Assembly (NCBI RefSeq): GCF_017654505.1
Contig: NC_054536.1
Coordinates: 8,356,294-8,420,293, forward strand
DNA: 64,000 bases
Origin: Polyodon spathula
Taxonomy: Eukaryota > Chordata > Actinopteri > Acipenseriformes > Polyodontidae
Direction: 5' to 3'
Shown here one piece after another: positions 50,015-62,245 of the stretch. The position numbers and the translations under genes were made by a program. The first letter of the stretch is position 1, and each line of letters opens with the position of its first letter. The notes beneath the pieces are model-generated. The model saw nothing but the letters and a program-made list of their open reading frames with translations, made no database searches and was not told the origin of the DNA.

Positions 50015-50631
50015 CTTCCCATTCACAACGTGCTCATAAGATACCAAACGCTATTTACAAGCCACATTAAATATGAACTTTGGGTATTATAAATGAGATG
50101 TACTTTTAAAACATCACACCACATCTCAAAATAATGCAACATTCAGCATGACACTGTCCTTAATGCTTTTTTGAGGCGTCGTGTCTGCATATTGCAGAGA
50201 ACACTAAATTACTTCCGGATTGTTTCGTCTGTGCGCAGTGAAAGTACAAATATTTTGGGCGTGGGGTGGCTGATGGAATGTAATGAATACTAAAACAATA
50301 TAACAAGACCTTGTTTTTCTCCATCGATACTGAGAAAGCGTTTTGGAAGACTTCGATATATAATTTTCATATTGTTGCCCACCCCTAATAAACAATATAC
50401 AGTAATACTGAGTATATATGTAGATCTTTTGTAATAAGGTATGGACCATTAATCTGGAATGTCCTTCCTTGAAAAAGTTGTTTGTCTGCTGCTGTATTCA
50501 ACAATTCAAGACTGACCACACTTGTATATTGTGCAGCACACAGGAATATCCCTAAGTGTCCTGAGGGCATCAGATGATTGTTAATGGTTAGGCATTGGGT
50601 TTGAGGTAATGGTTTTAGAGCAGGGGTTGCT

Positions 50632-50696
50632 TAAGGTTGGGGTTGGGGTTGGGGTTAGGGTTGGGGTTAGGGTTAAGGTTAGGGTTGGGGTTTGGT
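50632..50696. repeat. Interstitial telomere-like repeat
   Basis: Degenerate GGGGTT and TTAGGG units in mixed order, including GGTTAGGGTT several times. The TTAGGG units match the vertebrate telomere repeat, while GGGGTT units dominate. Confidence 0.75.
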
Positions 50697-52075
50697 TACT
50701 TGGAGGGGGGGAGGGTAGTGTACATATATACCACACATCACAGTGGAATGGGGGTGCTTAGATATCATTTTACAAGCCAAGTAATGTGCCAGGGCCCTTG
50801 CTATACACCTGAAGCCATAAATCAGCAAAAATATATTTTGAGAGAGTCAGGGAAGTGGCTTGACAAAACAGGTTTGTTTCAGTACTGCAATATTCCTGGA
50901 AGAGCCTGCCTCGTTAGCTCTTACTACATTTTTGCATGTGCATGGGCTGAATTAAATACTGAGCTATATGTAGAACATCTTAAATGAATGACAACACAAA
51001 GACAATGTTTAGCTACCTTTCTAAATAAGTTATAGAACACACAATGGTAAAAATAACATTATACAGTATTAGCGTAATCTGATTCAGATGTAAAAATAAA
51101 AAACCTAAATTAGAATATTTCAAATATTATTAGGTTAATATGTTGTAATTATAGGCTACACCATAACATGTTAATTTTGTTGAGTAAAATAAATGAATAA
51201 ACAAACAAATAGATTCATAATTAAATTTTTTAATTTTAAAGAATATCCCCCCTGTCACCCCCAACTTCTCCACCTCCACTCAAAAGTAATCAGTCGACAG
51301 GCAGTTTCTTAACCTATGACCTTACTGATGTTAATAGGCATGACTGCTGCTGACTGAATCATCTACAGACCCGAGGGCACTATGACTTCAATTACTCCCA
51401 CACAGTAATGATGTTCCTTATACTTAGGTAGTCCAAAACCATGTTGGTGAACCTATTAATTTCAACTTTAATTAAAAGGGAATTAAAGACGAATGGGACT
51501 GTATCATAACAATTGCTCTTGTTTGAAAGAGCAAAGCTCTGTAGCCAGGATTAAATGAAACTGACTGAGAGTTTATCTCCCGAGGCAACCGCTAATGCCT
51601 AACAGTCGTCATGGGAAATAGCCTTCTTGCTGCGCGGTGGGTACAACCAAGACAATATTCTATTCCTTACAACGGTGAGAGGAATACTGGTCAGACAGAT
51701 GTCTGGATAAGTGTGTTGAGTAGACCTTTACTAGCACCTTTACTAGCACCCCCCCCCCACCCTTCTGCCCCTTCTCCCCCCCTTTTCCTCCTTTCAGGCC
51801 AGTCTGTTAGGTATTGCATTGCAACAGGTGTTAAATTTACATGAAATCTATGTACCATACCCTGGCCTGCAGTTGGTACTGAGAACTACAAAAAAAAAAA
51901 AAAAACTTTCCCTGGAATGATGGCTCATTTTCAGTCCTATTTTTAACACACAAACGCACCACTGCCTGCTTTCCCACTACGTTCCATAACAGTCTATTAA
52001 ATAGTAAAGAAAAAAAAAAAGCAGTCAAGGGCCACGTTTACAGCAGCTCAATACTCTGGAGAGTATGCCTCTTAC

Positions 52076-52142
52076 CTTCAAAGGGTCTGCTGTCTGAACA
52101 CATCAGGCTCTCCTCAGATGTTTGGGCTGAATTTCCTTCCAT
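52076..52142 (-). CDS. KIAA1217: KIAA1217 (sickle tail) first coding exon in window
   Basis: This exon encodes the first 22 residues plus one base of the sickle tail protein. SKT is a cytoskeleton-associated protein of the KIAA1217/SRCIN1 (p140Cap) family, known in mouse for a role in notochord and intervertebral disc. The peptide starts MEGNSAQTSEESLM and resembles the known vertebrate start MEENESQKCEP. An in-frame TAA two codons upstream of the ATG supports this start. The exon ends GAA G|GTAAGAG, a good donor in phase 1, which joins in frame to the AA that opens the next exon at 47487. The 5' untranslated part continues above 52142. A weak acceptor-like CAG at 52182-52180 could mark its 5' edge. 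The start is less certain than the other exons because N-termini diverge fast. Confidence 0.85.
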
Positions 52143-52498
52143 TAGTTATTGGCAAAAAGAAAATAAAACAGATTCAAAGCTGAGTTGTCAAGGAAAGGTT
52201 TCACAGCATCTACCCCTTGTACAATGCCCACTGGGGACTTTCAAAGTAAACTGCATTCCTCAGCAGAGAAAGTCTACCATTGAGCAGTAATGGCACACAA
52301 CATGACTGGAGTCGTGGGCAGAGCTTTGAGACTCTATTGCTAAAATGGTCCCTGAGCTGCTGTGCTCTGTGAGGGCCCCAACAGGTGTCAGTCTGTTGAA
52401 GCAGAATCTAGTTGGACTACTTTCTCCACTGAAATGCTGTACTACTGAAGTCACTGAGCTGCATTCATGTGTGTATGTGTGTTTCACTTAACATACGG

Positions 52499-52600
52499 CA
52501 GGGCTTGAATTTCATTTTTGTGTGCTGGGGGGATTTCCCCCCTATGCTGCAGCCAATGGGGGGGGGGGGGGGGTGTTCCAAAATTTTAAGGCGGAATAGC
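52499..52600. mobile_element. hAT-like left terminus
   Basis: CAGGGCTTGAATTTCA is the type of end found on many hAT elements (CAGGGCTCGAAATT). A related inverted end lies at 54774-54789, but the flanking 8-mers differ. A G16 run at 52558-52573 lies inside. Confidence 0.45.
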
Positions 52601-52626
52601 AAAAAAAGGCACTTTTGCATGTAAAA

Positions 52627-52629
<3 letters not shown>

Positions 52630-52711
<82 letters not shown>
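52630..52711. repeat. (TA)n microsatellite
   Basis: About 41 TA units without interruption. Confidence 0.95.
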
Positions 52712-52712
<1 letters not shown>

Positions 52713-52723
52713 TGCATCATCAT

Positions 52724-52885
52724 TCACATTGGTGTTGCTTTAAAATAAGCTGCTTTCAGGAGACCCAACAGCTGCTCATCACTGTGAGACAGAGCACTCT
52801 CCATTGCTTTTGCCATTGCCTGACGTGAAGTTTTTGCTGCAGCAGAAGAAAAAGATGCTTTTCTTTTCAACCAGCGCTCCACTTC
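52724..52885 (-). pseudogene. Possible hAT transposase fragment
   Basis: The minus strand reads EVERWLKRKASFSSAAAKTS and later SHSDEQLLGLLKAAYFKATP before a stop. The second part recalls the LLxLFRTAYxxAK stretch of domesticated and transposon hAT proteins (KIAA1586-like). It lies just inside the hAT-type end at 52499, which supports the reading. It is short, lacks a start and carries no catalytic residues. Identification is from memory. Confidence 0.35.
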
Positions 52886-53122
52886 TTTTTTTTTTTTTTT
52901 TTTAAACTTTACACTCAGCCCTGTTTCCGCCTGTTTTTCACTGTTTACTTTTATGGATGTTTAACTACTGGATAGGTTGTACTGCATGCATGTAACATAT
53001 CAAATGAAAGGCCACAAAAATGTATTTCATATTATGTAAGTTGCAACAGGATCAAACATACTGTATGTGGTAGAGATGAGAATATATGCAAAAAAACAAA
53101 ACAAAAATGTTTTTCCAAAATA

Positions 53123-53239
<117 letters not shown>

Positions 53240-54350
53240 ATACACAGTATATGTAATCATAGTTGTTTCAAAAAAATAAAATAAAACACTGCACCATTGA
53301 ACCTCCATATGAAATGAAGCTGAGCTTCTAAGCTTTCCAACGATACCACCCCTTTCAGTCTAGCTGCTGCTACAATGACGGAGCAATAGACTCAAAACGA
53401 AACCTAAACTATAAACCCTGTCACATGATGAGAGGCTTAACTTCAGGCAATTGTAGTTCTGGCTAGGAGTACCGCATACACACACCAAACATGTCTTTGG
53501 AAAGCCCCAAGTCTGTACTTTTAAACAAGCCAGGTAGGTGGCTTTTATGTTACCTGAGTAATATGTGCGCAACCTTCGGGGCACTGGTGCCCCAAAATGA
53601 GTTTTAAGAGTTAAGAGTTTTAAGGAGAGTCACCGCTTGCAAAATACCTAGATAGACTTAATAACGTCTTTTTTTTTAAACTGTTTACTTACTACAGTGT
53701 ACTGAGTTTCTATAATCCTTGAAGACAGCAGCCGAGAATCAAGTACGAGAGAATAAAGTCTCATGGCACTTAAAATATCCAGCACTACTTATTTATTTAT
53801 TTTAACCAGGGGTACGTTTTCGCGTTTTGATCAAGAACCTGTGAACGCAACGCAAAAACTGACCCGGTCATTAAAAATGAAAGCGGTTAAAAATGTTGTC
53901 ACAGCAGTTATGAGTGTTATTGATGAACCAACAGGTAGATCATGTATGTAACGGTAACTAATATCATAGATATGTCTGTCAGAAGTTATACCAATAAATC
54001 ATGCAAAATATATCTCTAGACAAAATATGACTGCATTGCAACATATACGGACTCTAGACAAATGTGACTGCATTGCAATAAATACGGACTATAGATAGAT
54101 TGTTCCACGTGCTTTAATTGTATTTTAAATTGTATTTTTTGTAACGTGAAACCTTTTATTAATAATAATACAAACTGTGATTAACATCTACTTTGAGCAA
54201 TCAATCGTTTTGAGCCTAATGTGTGTGTGCTCACACCAACATTAACAAGCCCCCCCCACCCCCATACCTGTCAGCTGTACGCTTTTCCAAAAATCAGCCA
54301 AAAAAACACCTGTAGATATCAGAACACAGGTGTGTAGGCTAGGCTTACAG

Positions 54351-54392
54351 CACAACAACAACAACAACAACAATAATAATAATAATAATAAT
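54351..54392. repeat. (CAA)n(TAA)n microsatellite
   Basis: About seven CAA units run into about seven TAA units. Confidence 0.9.
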
Positions 54393-54626
54393 ACAAACTT
54401 CTAAAATGTTTTTAAAAATGAACAATAAAAGCAATAAGTATCATTATCAAAAAAAATGTATTTGTTTAATCTCAAATGTGTGCATTGTTAATGCAACAAA
54501 ACAAGTATACCAAAGAGGTTTGATCCGGCCTACTTTCAGCACGCTTAAAAAGATCAAAACTTAACGTAATAACTGCATTAAACAAATATGCATTACATGT
54601 AGGCATACCTTAAATTACGTTTTCTA

Positions 54627-54644
54627 TTATTATTATTATTATTA

Positions 54645-54682
<38 letters not shown>

Positions 54683-54687
54683 TATTA
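54627..54687. repeat. (TTA)n microsatellite
   Basis: About 20 TTA units with two phase breaks. Confidence 0.95.
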
Positions 54688-54699
54688 AAATATCTCTGC

Positions 54700-54789
54700 A
54701 GGATCTTCCCACACTGAAAGTTGCAGATATGTGGGAGCAACTTGGAAAATGCGCGATTCCCACAATGCCGCCCTGAAATTCGAGCCCTG
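54700..54789. mobile_element. hAT-like right terminus
   Basis: CTGAAATTCGAGCCCTG is the inverted match of the end at 52499. The sequence before it (GGGAGCAACTTGGAAAATGC) is not similar to the left side. Confidence 0.4.
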
Positions 54790-54883
54790 TGTGGTGATTC
54801 AATGCCAGGATCATGACTGCTTGTATGGGTATGGTGAGAGTGGTGATTGTTGACTATTTGGCCACTGGTCCACAGCCTGTTAA

Positions 54884-55460
54884 ACTCTGAGAGGAACTGA
54901 TCTGGCAATGCCAGGTCAGCAGGGTGGACCATGATGAAGCCACGCTCTCTGAAAGAGGGACTGATCTGACGATACCAGGTCAGCAGGGTGGACCGAGATG
55001 AAGCCACGCTCTCTGAAAGAGGGACTGATCTGATGATGCCAGGTCAGCAGGGTGGACCAAGATGAAGCCACGCCCTCTGAAAGAGGGACTGATCTGATGA
55101 TGCCAGGTCAGCAGGGTGGACCGTGATGAAGCCACGCTCTCTGAAAGAGGGACTGATCTGATGATGCCAGATCAGCAGGGTGGACCGAGATGAAGCCGCG
55201 CCGTCTGAAAGAGGGACTGATCTGATGATGCCAGGTCAGCAGGGTGGACCGTGATGAAGCCACGCTCTCTGAAAGAGGGACTGATCTGATGATGCCAGGT
55301 CAGCAGGGTGGACCGTGATGAAGCCACGCCCTCTGAAAGAGGGACTGATCTGATGATGCCAGGTCAGCAGGGTGGACCGTGATGAAGCCACGCTCTCTGA
55401 AAGAGGGACTGATCTGATGATGCCAGGTCAGCAGGTTGGACCATGACGAATCCACGCCCT
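54884..55460. repeat. 64-bp minisatellite, about nine units
   Basis: Starts of the motif GGACTGATCTGATGATGCCA recur exactly every 64 bases (54958, 55022, 55086 and so on). Units differ by a few bases (CCGTGATG, CCGAGATG, CCAAGATG). The period is not a multiple of three, so it is unlikely to be coding. Confidence 0.92.
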
Positions 55461-55637
55461 TCCCTCCCAAAAGCAGAAGACCAAGTGGAACCACCAATTC
55501 CATTTAAGTGAGAGATGGAGAGATGGCCCCCACTCCAGGCATACTAGCAATATTCTGTTTGACTGAATAGATATCAGACTGATATCTGATAAGGTACTGG
55601 TTAATGTTTATGTGGTGAAGCTCAGGTAATGACTGCT

Positions 55638-56236
55638 TGTCACAAAGACTGCTGCAGTGGGTGACGTGAGACCAGAACCAGGAACCAGGAAATAAACAAC
55701 AGAGAGGTGGGGTTTGGTGAAGCTTAGCAATTGTTTTCGCTCAATATTTAATAACGAAACAGACAGAAAATAAAAGGTTGAAAGACAAACAAGACACAGG
55801 ACATGGCACTCGTAGCCAAAACAAAAAGACAAACAAAACGGACTATACAGACAAAACACGGTGAGCTTGTATTTTAACTATTATTATTACCTTCGTCTCG
55901 AATCCGGTTCTCCACTCACCGAACACACAACCCCAAGTGAGTGAAAACATGCAGCTGTACCGAGACTCGATTGCTAATTAATCATTCAATTGGATTCTCA
56001 GTACAACTGCGCGTGAATTAATAAAGTGCAATTCCCCGTGCTTGCATATTATTACATTTTACCTGCACGTGAAGTGCTGTGCAATCCTCGTGCCTAAATA
56101 CAAATATACATTTTAAACAACCCCTGTTCCACAGACCCGTTTATATCCTGTGTATCAATGGCTATACACCAACAGTAACACACAACATGTAACATACAAA
56201 ACAAAATACCCACAGGGGCGGGGCAACATTGCCACA
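55638..56236 (-). mobile_element. Solo LTR related to the intronic LTR element
   Basis: The sequence is the reverse complement of the LTR at 41737, more diverged. Shared blocks include GAATTAATAAAGTGCAATTC with CCCCGTGC, TGAAGTGCTGTGCAATCCTC and AGACCCGTTTATATCC. It starts TGTCACA and ends GCCACA. Flanking 5-mers CTGCT (55633-55637) and TTGCT (56237-56241) differ at one base, as expected for an old duplication. No internal region is present. Confidence 0.82.
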
Positions 56237-56335
56237 TTGCTGCAGAGGCTATTACTGATCAAACTCAGGTAATGACCCTGTCGAGGATATTACTGATCAA
56301 AGTCAGGTAATGATCCTGCCGGGGCTATTCTGTTA
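56237..56335. repeat. Short tandem repeat around the solo LTR
   Basis: Two units with TATTACTGATCAAA-TCAGGTAATGA follow the LTR, and a piece of the same unit (CTCAGGTAATGACTGCT) precedes it at 55621. The LTR therefore inserted into this repeat. Confidence 0.6.
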
Positions 56336-56559
56336 TAAATGGTGAGCACAAAGCAACAAGGTGTAGCAGCAAAACAAATTCCTCCAAAAAAGAAAAACTA
56401 ACCAAAACAAATATATATATATAAGACGGAAACTGCAAGAACACGTTCGTGACCAGAGAATTTCACTCTCGGGAAGAGGGAGTGCCCCTAATGGCAGAAA
56501 CTGACAACTGCTTGACTTACAATTAAAAAAAGGAAGGATAGGACAATCAGTCTTGTGGT

Positions 56560-57240
56560 TTAAATGTGCTATCCCATGATTCAATACGCGTATCACTACG
56601 GGATCCATTATTGGAGCCCACTCACAGGTGGAGTTCAATGCATATAACAGATAGCAGAAGAAACAATTTCAATATTTCAATAGATAATTCATTATCAAAA
56701 TTGCATAGAGAATTATTGCAAGCCAGAATGAGAATCCATGCTGCCATAATTAAGCAGACAGAGCAAACTGAGTCTGTCGTAAGAGGGGCGCGGCGGTAAT
56801 GAAATGCCTCAGTAAGAGTGCATGTGTTGCTACCAATTCTGCAGCCTGAATGGGTCAGCGGGGCTGAGGCGACAGGCTCGGGACTGTACAAACAAGTAAA
56901 AGCACAACAAGACACAGAGCGTGATGCGGCACTGTAAAGCCGAGAGAGTTGTGGTGAGCCCCCAAACAAAACACACGTAGACAAACCAGGGCAAACCGCT
57001 CCTACAAACTTTCTCACAACCAAAGAACAGAAAAATGTAACCATGCAAGCAAAACCCTGGTGACGCACAGAGAAGCACGGACTGCAGACATAAGTGGGGT
57101 CTGCTTTCATATCCGCAGAGGAGTTGTAGGGTTAGAACAGGGATTGTGACGGCAAGGCCCAGGTGAGTTACCTGAGATGTATATAACATACGAGGAAGTA
57201 ATCTGATGAGAGAGCAATCATTCAATAATCCCTCCCTCGA
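56560..57240 (-). repeat. Unclassified repeat-like segment
   Basis: This GC-richer block stands out from its AT-rich flanks. On the minus strand it holds overlapping open frames (57110-56622 and 57225-56830) without protein similarity known to me. TTTGTTTGGGGGCTCACC near 56970-56953 recalls an LTR end followed by a tRNA-Pro primer site for only about ten bases. It may be a fragment of another LTR element, but I cannot show paired LTRs. Confidence 0.3.
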
Positions 57241-57868
57241 ATTTCACCCTAAGCTTCTAATTTAACCTGAAACATGCGCAGTGAGAAGGGGACACAGCTG
57301 TGGCAGAAATTAAAATGCTTTGAATTGTCTTGTAAATCCTGTTTAATGAACAATTTCATTAAATAACTATTGTTTCACTTAATACAACTATTGGACAAAC
57401 TTGACCGCTGTTTTAGTAAAAAGGAGAACATTCCGTCTAACTTCTCTGGTCTCTACAAATGCACCACACTTTGAAATGCAGTTGTTATTAATGTGGCCTC
57501 ACAAGGTCTGCAGAGCTGAAAGTAACTCCATCTGTGATTTTGTTGTTGTTGTACTCGTATTTATAATTTGATCTATTAAAGCCCTGATTATATCTTAGGG
57601 GAATCATAAACAGTACAGACTAATTCTGGTTGGCAAAAGAATGAACCTGAAAAATAATTATTAGAACACTCTAAAACAATGGCATTCTGGTACGGATGAC
57701 TCATTTTAGCTAGTGACTTTCTAATGTATACCATAAAAACCTTGGAGCTTGTAAGTGGGATAGCATGTAATGCATATTTACTATCCACTGGGGATCTGCC
57801 ACGGCATTCACAAGCTTGTTTGGACTGTTTACATGTAAAAATTGGAAACAAAAGTGGCACAATCCTTT

Positions 57869-57884
57869 TTTTTTTTTTTTTTTT
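57869..57884. repeat. Poly-T tract
   Basis: A run of about 17 T residues. Confidence 0.85.
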
Positions 57885-60518
57885 AACTGCTTAGCAAGGC
57901 ATAAAATGATGTTGGCCTGCTGATAATTGCAGGAAAACGCTGGAATGTGATACTATCTAATTTCTCCTCATTTTCATGCCTTGTTATGAGGCATTGTAAT
58001 ACTGTATTGTGTTGAACTCAATGAGATTCAAGGTTTACTAATTATAACAGATGAGGCACTTTATATGGTACATTAGTTTAACCCTACCGCCATACAAACT
58101 GCTGAAATAAAAGGCTCTCTTCTTCAAAGAATAAACAGATGTTCATAGGCAGTATGACAGCACACGAGCCAAGTGCTGTCAGATGCCACATGTCAGTGTG
58201 GGTTAATTCAGAGAGCCGTCAAACAAACTTCACTGCAGGTTGATTTGTAATGCAGGTTGCACAAGTCGTTGTACTTGCTTGCACATGTTGTATCAGCTGA
58301 GAAAGTGCATTCCATTTGCCATTCCATCAGAATGCTGTTGGTCTGCAGTGAGGTTAAACAGCACTCTGGCTCAGTCCAGCCATTGTTTGTACTTGTTTAC
58401 TGCATTTTTACTGAACCTTTTAAAGTGTAGATGCTTGTATTGGGATACCACTGAAAAGGGGACATACACATCACAAACATAGAGGAATTTACAAAAAGGC
58501 ATGATAATTCAACTTCACAGAAACAGAGCTCAGGAGACACTAAAGGTGAGTTAGTACAGTCAGCACTCAGATACAGCACTCAGTAACCTGTGTTGCTATA
58601 TCTAATCCTAATCCTAGCCTCAAATCCGTCCAGTTACTGAACCTCAAACCCAGTAACCCAGCAGCACTCACACTAACCATTAAGATATTTTGATTTTCAT
58701 GTACGCCACTGAAAAAGACCAACTTTGTCATTTGTTTCTATATAAGATAACTTTTTATCTCCCTAATTGACTTGGACTCTTATGGGCTGCTTTTTTTTTC
58801 AATCCTTATCTTATTAATTTGCTGCTCCCAGCAATCACATGTGCCGTTCTAGCACTAGCTGGTGCCATTGCATTAATCTAGAGCTGTTCAATCGCATTAC
58901 AGGAGCTAAATATAGAAAGCCCTTCATTTCCATCTGGGTTGTGAATGGCAGTTTTTAGTTTCTGAGGAATGCAGTAACTTGTGGCTCACGCACTCCAGCT
59001 CTGGTGGTTGATTCTGACTTCAATCCCTACCTGCCCTGGTGTTCTCTGGTTTACTGCGCTGCACTTTTGACCTTGCAGGTAGAATAACGTGCAATAAACT
59101 TGAGCAGAGAAACCAGCCATTTAGGTAAGATGGTAAATACACCTTTCTTGTATTCTTTAGAAGAAGCCCATTTAAAGACTTAAACCTGAAACAAAATGGT
59201 GGTGATGACAAGACGATTACTGAGGCCCTTTGTGTTGAGTGATAGATAGTAACTGCTTTCACACCCTGCCCAACTGAAGGAGTGATGCCAGATAACTCAG
59301 CTTGTGCTACACAATGGGAAACGCTTGAGATCTTGACCAAATAATTAAGACATGGTGATGAAACCTTGCTTGATGCAAAGAATAATACCATAAGCAACAC
59401 CCTACTCTGGTTTAAGCTTCTACTTTTTTCTTGATTTAAAATGAAATGGAAACCAGTTGCTCTGATGATAAAAAGCACATTTTGTTAAAGATACATGTAC
59501 TTATCTGAAACCTACATTTTAAGTCCAGGTCCCAGTGAAGCCACCATAAAATCAGCATGGTTTCATTTCTGCTGACCAGAGCGTTCTCTCCTGTGTTAGC
59601 AGAGTTTACTGTACTTGTATTGAGGACTAATAGTACATTTTCTATGTAGGCATCTGGCTTTTTTTTACATGAGCAACCTATCTGTTACACCTTGACATGA
59701 AAAACTTGCAGGTACAGTATTGTAATTTGCCAGATACAAAACCTCCATATCTTTAAGATTATCTTAATTTCAAAAGACTTTGTGGAAAGCAAAATATAAC
59801 ATAATACAAAGACGTTTTTGCTTGGAAGAACCTCAAGGGTATGAAAGCTTTTTTCTGTTTATTTTGGTTTTACAGTAGCTGATCCACCTAAAAATCTATG
59901 GTCTGCTGTAACTTATTTCTTTCTGTTTTAGCCACTTTTAATGTTTTATGAAAATCACAATTGACCTCATGATTTACAGCATATGAATGGAACTTAAACA
60001 TATAAACACATTGGACCACATAAAAAAAGTGTTTTTCATCCATTGAAATATATTAGCAAACAATTACTAGCAATTGACCTGATTTTCTACGGCGCCTAGG
60101 TTATCCTTTAACAATTGTTGAATTTCTTTTCATCTCTAATGGGCCCTGTAGTAAAGGGGGTCTTGTAATTAAGGCTTCACAATGCAGTCTATCTGAACAC
60201 ATTCCGTTAAAACCACTGGCCTATATCCAGTGATCTAGAAGCATTTAAGGAACTACATTTATTTAGTCTAGAAAAAAAGAATAATGTGGGGGAACCTGAC
60301 TGAAGTCTTTGAAATCTTAAGAGAAGTTGAGTTGACAGAGTTAGCCCTAACCAGTAATGTTAGCACAGCACAGAAACCTGGACCAGATGACACAGCTGGG
60401 AATTACATGCAGACAGACTTACTGTAGAATAGAGGGTAGAAGTTGAGGTATGGAATGGGTCACCCAGCCATGTTATTGATAAACCCTATGTTCAGTTAAG
60501 ATAACATAGCTAATATCC

Positions 60519-60634
60519 TATCCACACTACCTAAAAAAAGTGCATATTCAAAACGTGTTAAATCCATGTGATTTGGTGTTCACTGTCACATTTTCAAAAT
60601 GTGATAATTGCACATTGTTTAGGTAGCGTGATAA
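60519..60634. mobile_element. Small palindromic MITE-like element
   Basis: The left end TATCCACACTACCTAAA and the reverse complement of the right end TATCACGCTACCTAAA pair over more than 20 bases, including the following AGTGCA/TGTGCA. The total is about 115 bp. No clear target duplication or coding sequence was found. Confidence 0.55.
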
Positions 60635-61634
60635 TGAGATAATGTAAGCAGAGCTTTCAATAAGTGTGATGGAAATTATAAGACAACACATTCCCAAGTG
60701 AAGCAGGCCCATTGGCAAGCATTCAACATATTTGATGGCTTTTACATAATGAGTATTTTCCAGTATTAAAAACTCTTCTTAAGAAAGTTAATTTAAATTT
60801 ACTGTAAGAGCTCCACAGTGTTTGTTACTCATTTTCTATGAGTAATTTGCCATGACATCGCCAATGCTGTGAAACGTAGTGTCGCAACAAAAACACAATT
60901 TTATCGCCGGACAAATCGCATCATGCCCGGTGTGTGGAGACCTTTAGTTAATCCCACAGTGACATGACATCATTCACTGCCTTCAAAACTGAAACAAGTG
61001 CCCTGGCACGTGGTTTCAAACCTGCACTGGCTGTACGGTGACCTTTCATTCCCTCTTCACGCATGCTCAGAAACTAGCACCACATACTAATAGCCACAGC
61101 ACTAATACATGGCCATTGGACTCCCACTTTTCTGGCATCCTAATGTGTTTTTGCCTGGACTGCTTGTTATGTGACATTTAACTGCTAACTCAATGGCATT
61201 ACGTTCCTTTTCCTCTAGATTACTGTGTCTGTTCGAAACTCCCCCCTGCAGCTAATTGTTTACACCTCAAACATGAGGTATGATTTAATTTCCCTTTTCC
61301 GCAAGTGTTTCTGTGAGCTCTTTGTCTACTGTTAGCAATTGCATATGTTGCTATTTCACTTTAACCCAGTATGGTATAAGATGTAATACACATTAAAAAC
61401 ATTTTAAAAAGTGGACATATAATATATATTGGATTATGTCACAAGCTGCAGTATAACACCTATATTCTGGCGCATTACTACATTTTACCTTTTATTGTGT
61501 CTTTTTAATAATTTATAGCATTTGGTTGTGTGCCAATCACCATTCTCTTTTAATATTAGGCACATATGAAATAACATTATGTTTCTATTTAATTTATATC
61601 ATAAAGATGACAGGTCATAGAAGATGCTGTGGTT

Positions 61635-62245
61635 TTGGTAGGTGCATGTGTCTCTTCACGTATTGCATGTTGCAATGCTCGATTATCTGGGTTGCCTGCT
61701 CGATTAGTGCAAAAGTTACAAATTGTTCAAAATGTCGCGGCGAGACTGGTTGAAAAAGCTCGGAACATGCATGTATTAACACAGGTTTTACTACAACTGC
61801 AATGGCTTCTTATTAGTTTCTGCATTACTTTCAAAATTCTGTTGTTGACCTATAAAGCACTTCTTGGAGCTACATATCTACTGTATCAGAACGGCTCCAT
61901 CCACACAAAACTGGCAGCATTGTGATCGACAGATTCAGGGCTGCTGGTTTCACCAGTGTCTAGGCATATAGTGCTAGGAGGTCGCAGTTTTTCCCACAAT
62001 GCTCTGGGGTTTTTAGAATGCATCACCAGGGACCTGGCAAAGCTTGAGTCATGGCTGAAGGCCTGTTTGTTGGAGTGTGATTGTATATTTTGTTTTAATT
62101 TTGTGTTTATTTTACATTTATTCTTTCATTTTGGTGAAATTTATTCTTAATTGATTGTGAAGCGCTTTGGGATGGCTCACCATGAAAGGCACCATACAGA
62201 AAGCATTTGATTGATTGTTTACTTATTGATTGATTGACTGATTAA
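61635..62245 (+). mobile_element. 5'-truncated L2-clade LINE
   Basis: The frame reads CCNARLSGLPARLVQKLQIV, then QNVAARLVEKARN, LQWLLISFCITFKILLLTYK and ALLGA before a stop at 61923. This matches the C-terminal end of L2-type reverse transcriptases (YCNALLxGLP..LxxLQxVQNAAARL, LHWLPV..RI.FKIL...YKAL). After it come GTGAAGCGCTTTGGGATGGC and GAAAGGCACCATA, the typical L2 3' end, and then a TTGATTGA repeat tail. Most of the element, including the endonuclease, is absent. Confidence 0.9.

Larger units (their letters stand above)
47488..52075 (-). other. KIAA1217: KIAA1217 intron between coding exons 1 and 2
   Basis: The intron is about 4.6 kb, with GTAAG donor at 52075 and TTACAG acceptor at 47488. 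Apart from the repeats listed separately it shows no other gene. Confidence 0.85.

Noticed and set aside
59020..59478. 152-residue minus-strand open frame
   Set aside because: Low-complexity mix of residues without recognisable motifs, so treated as a chance frame.
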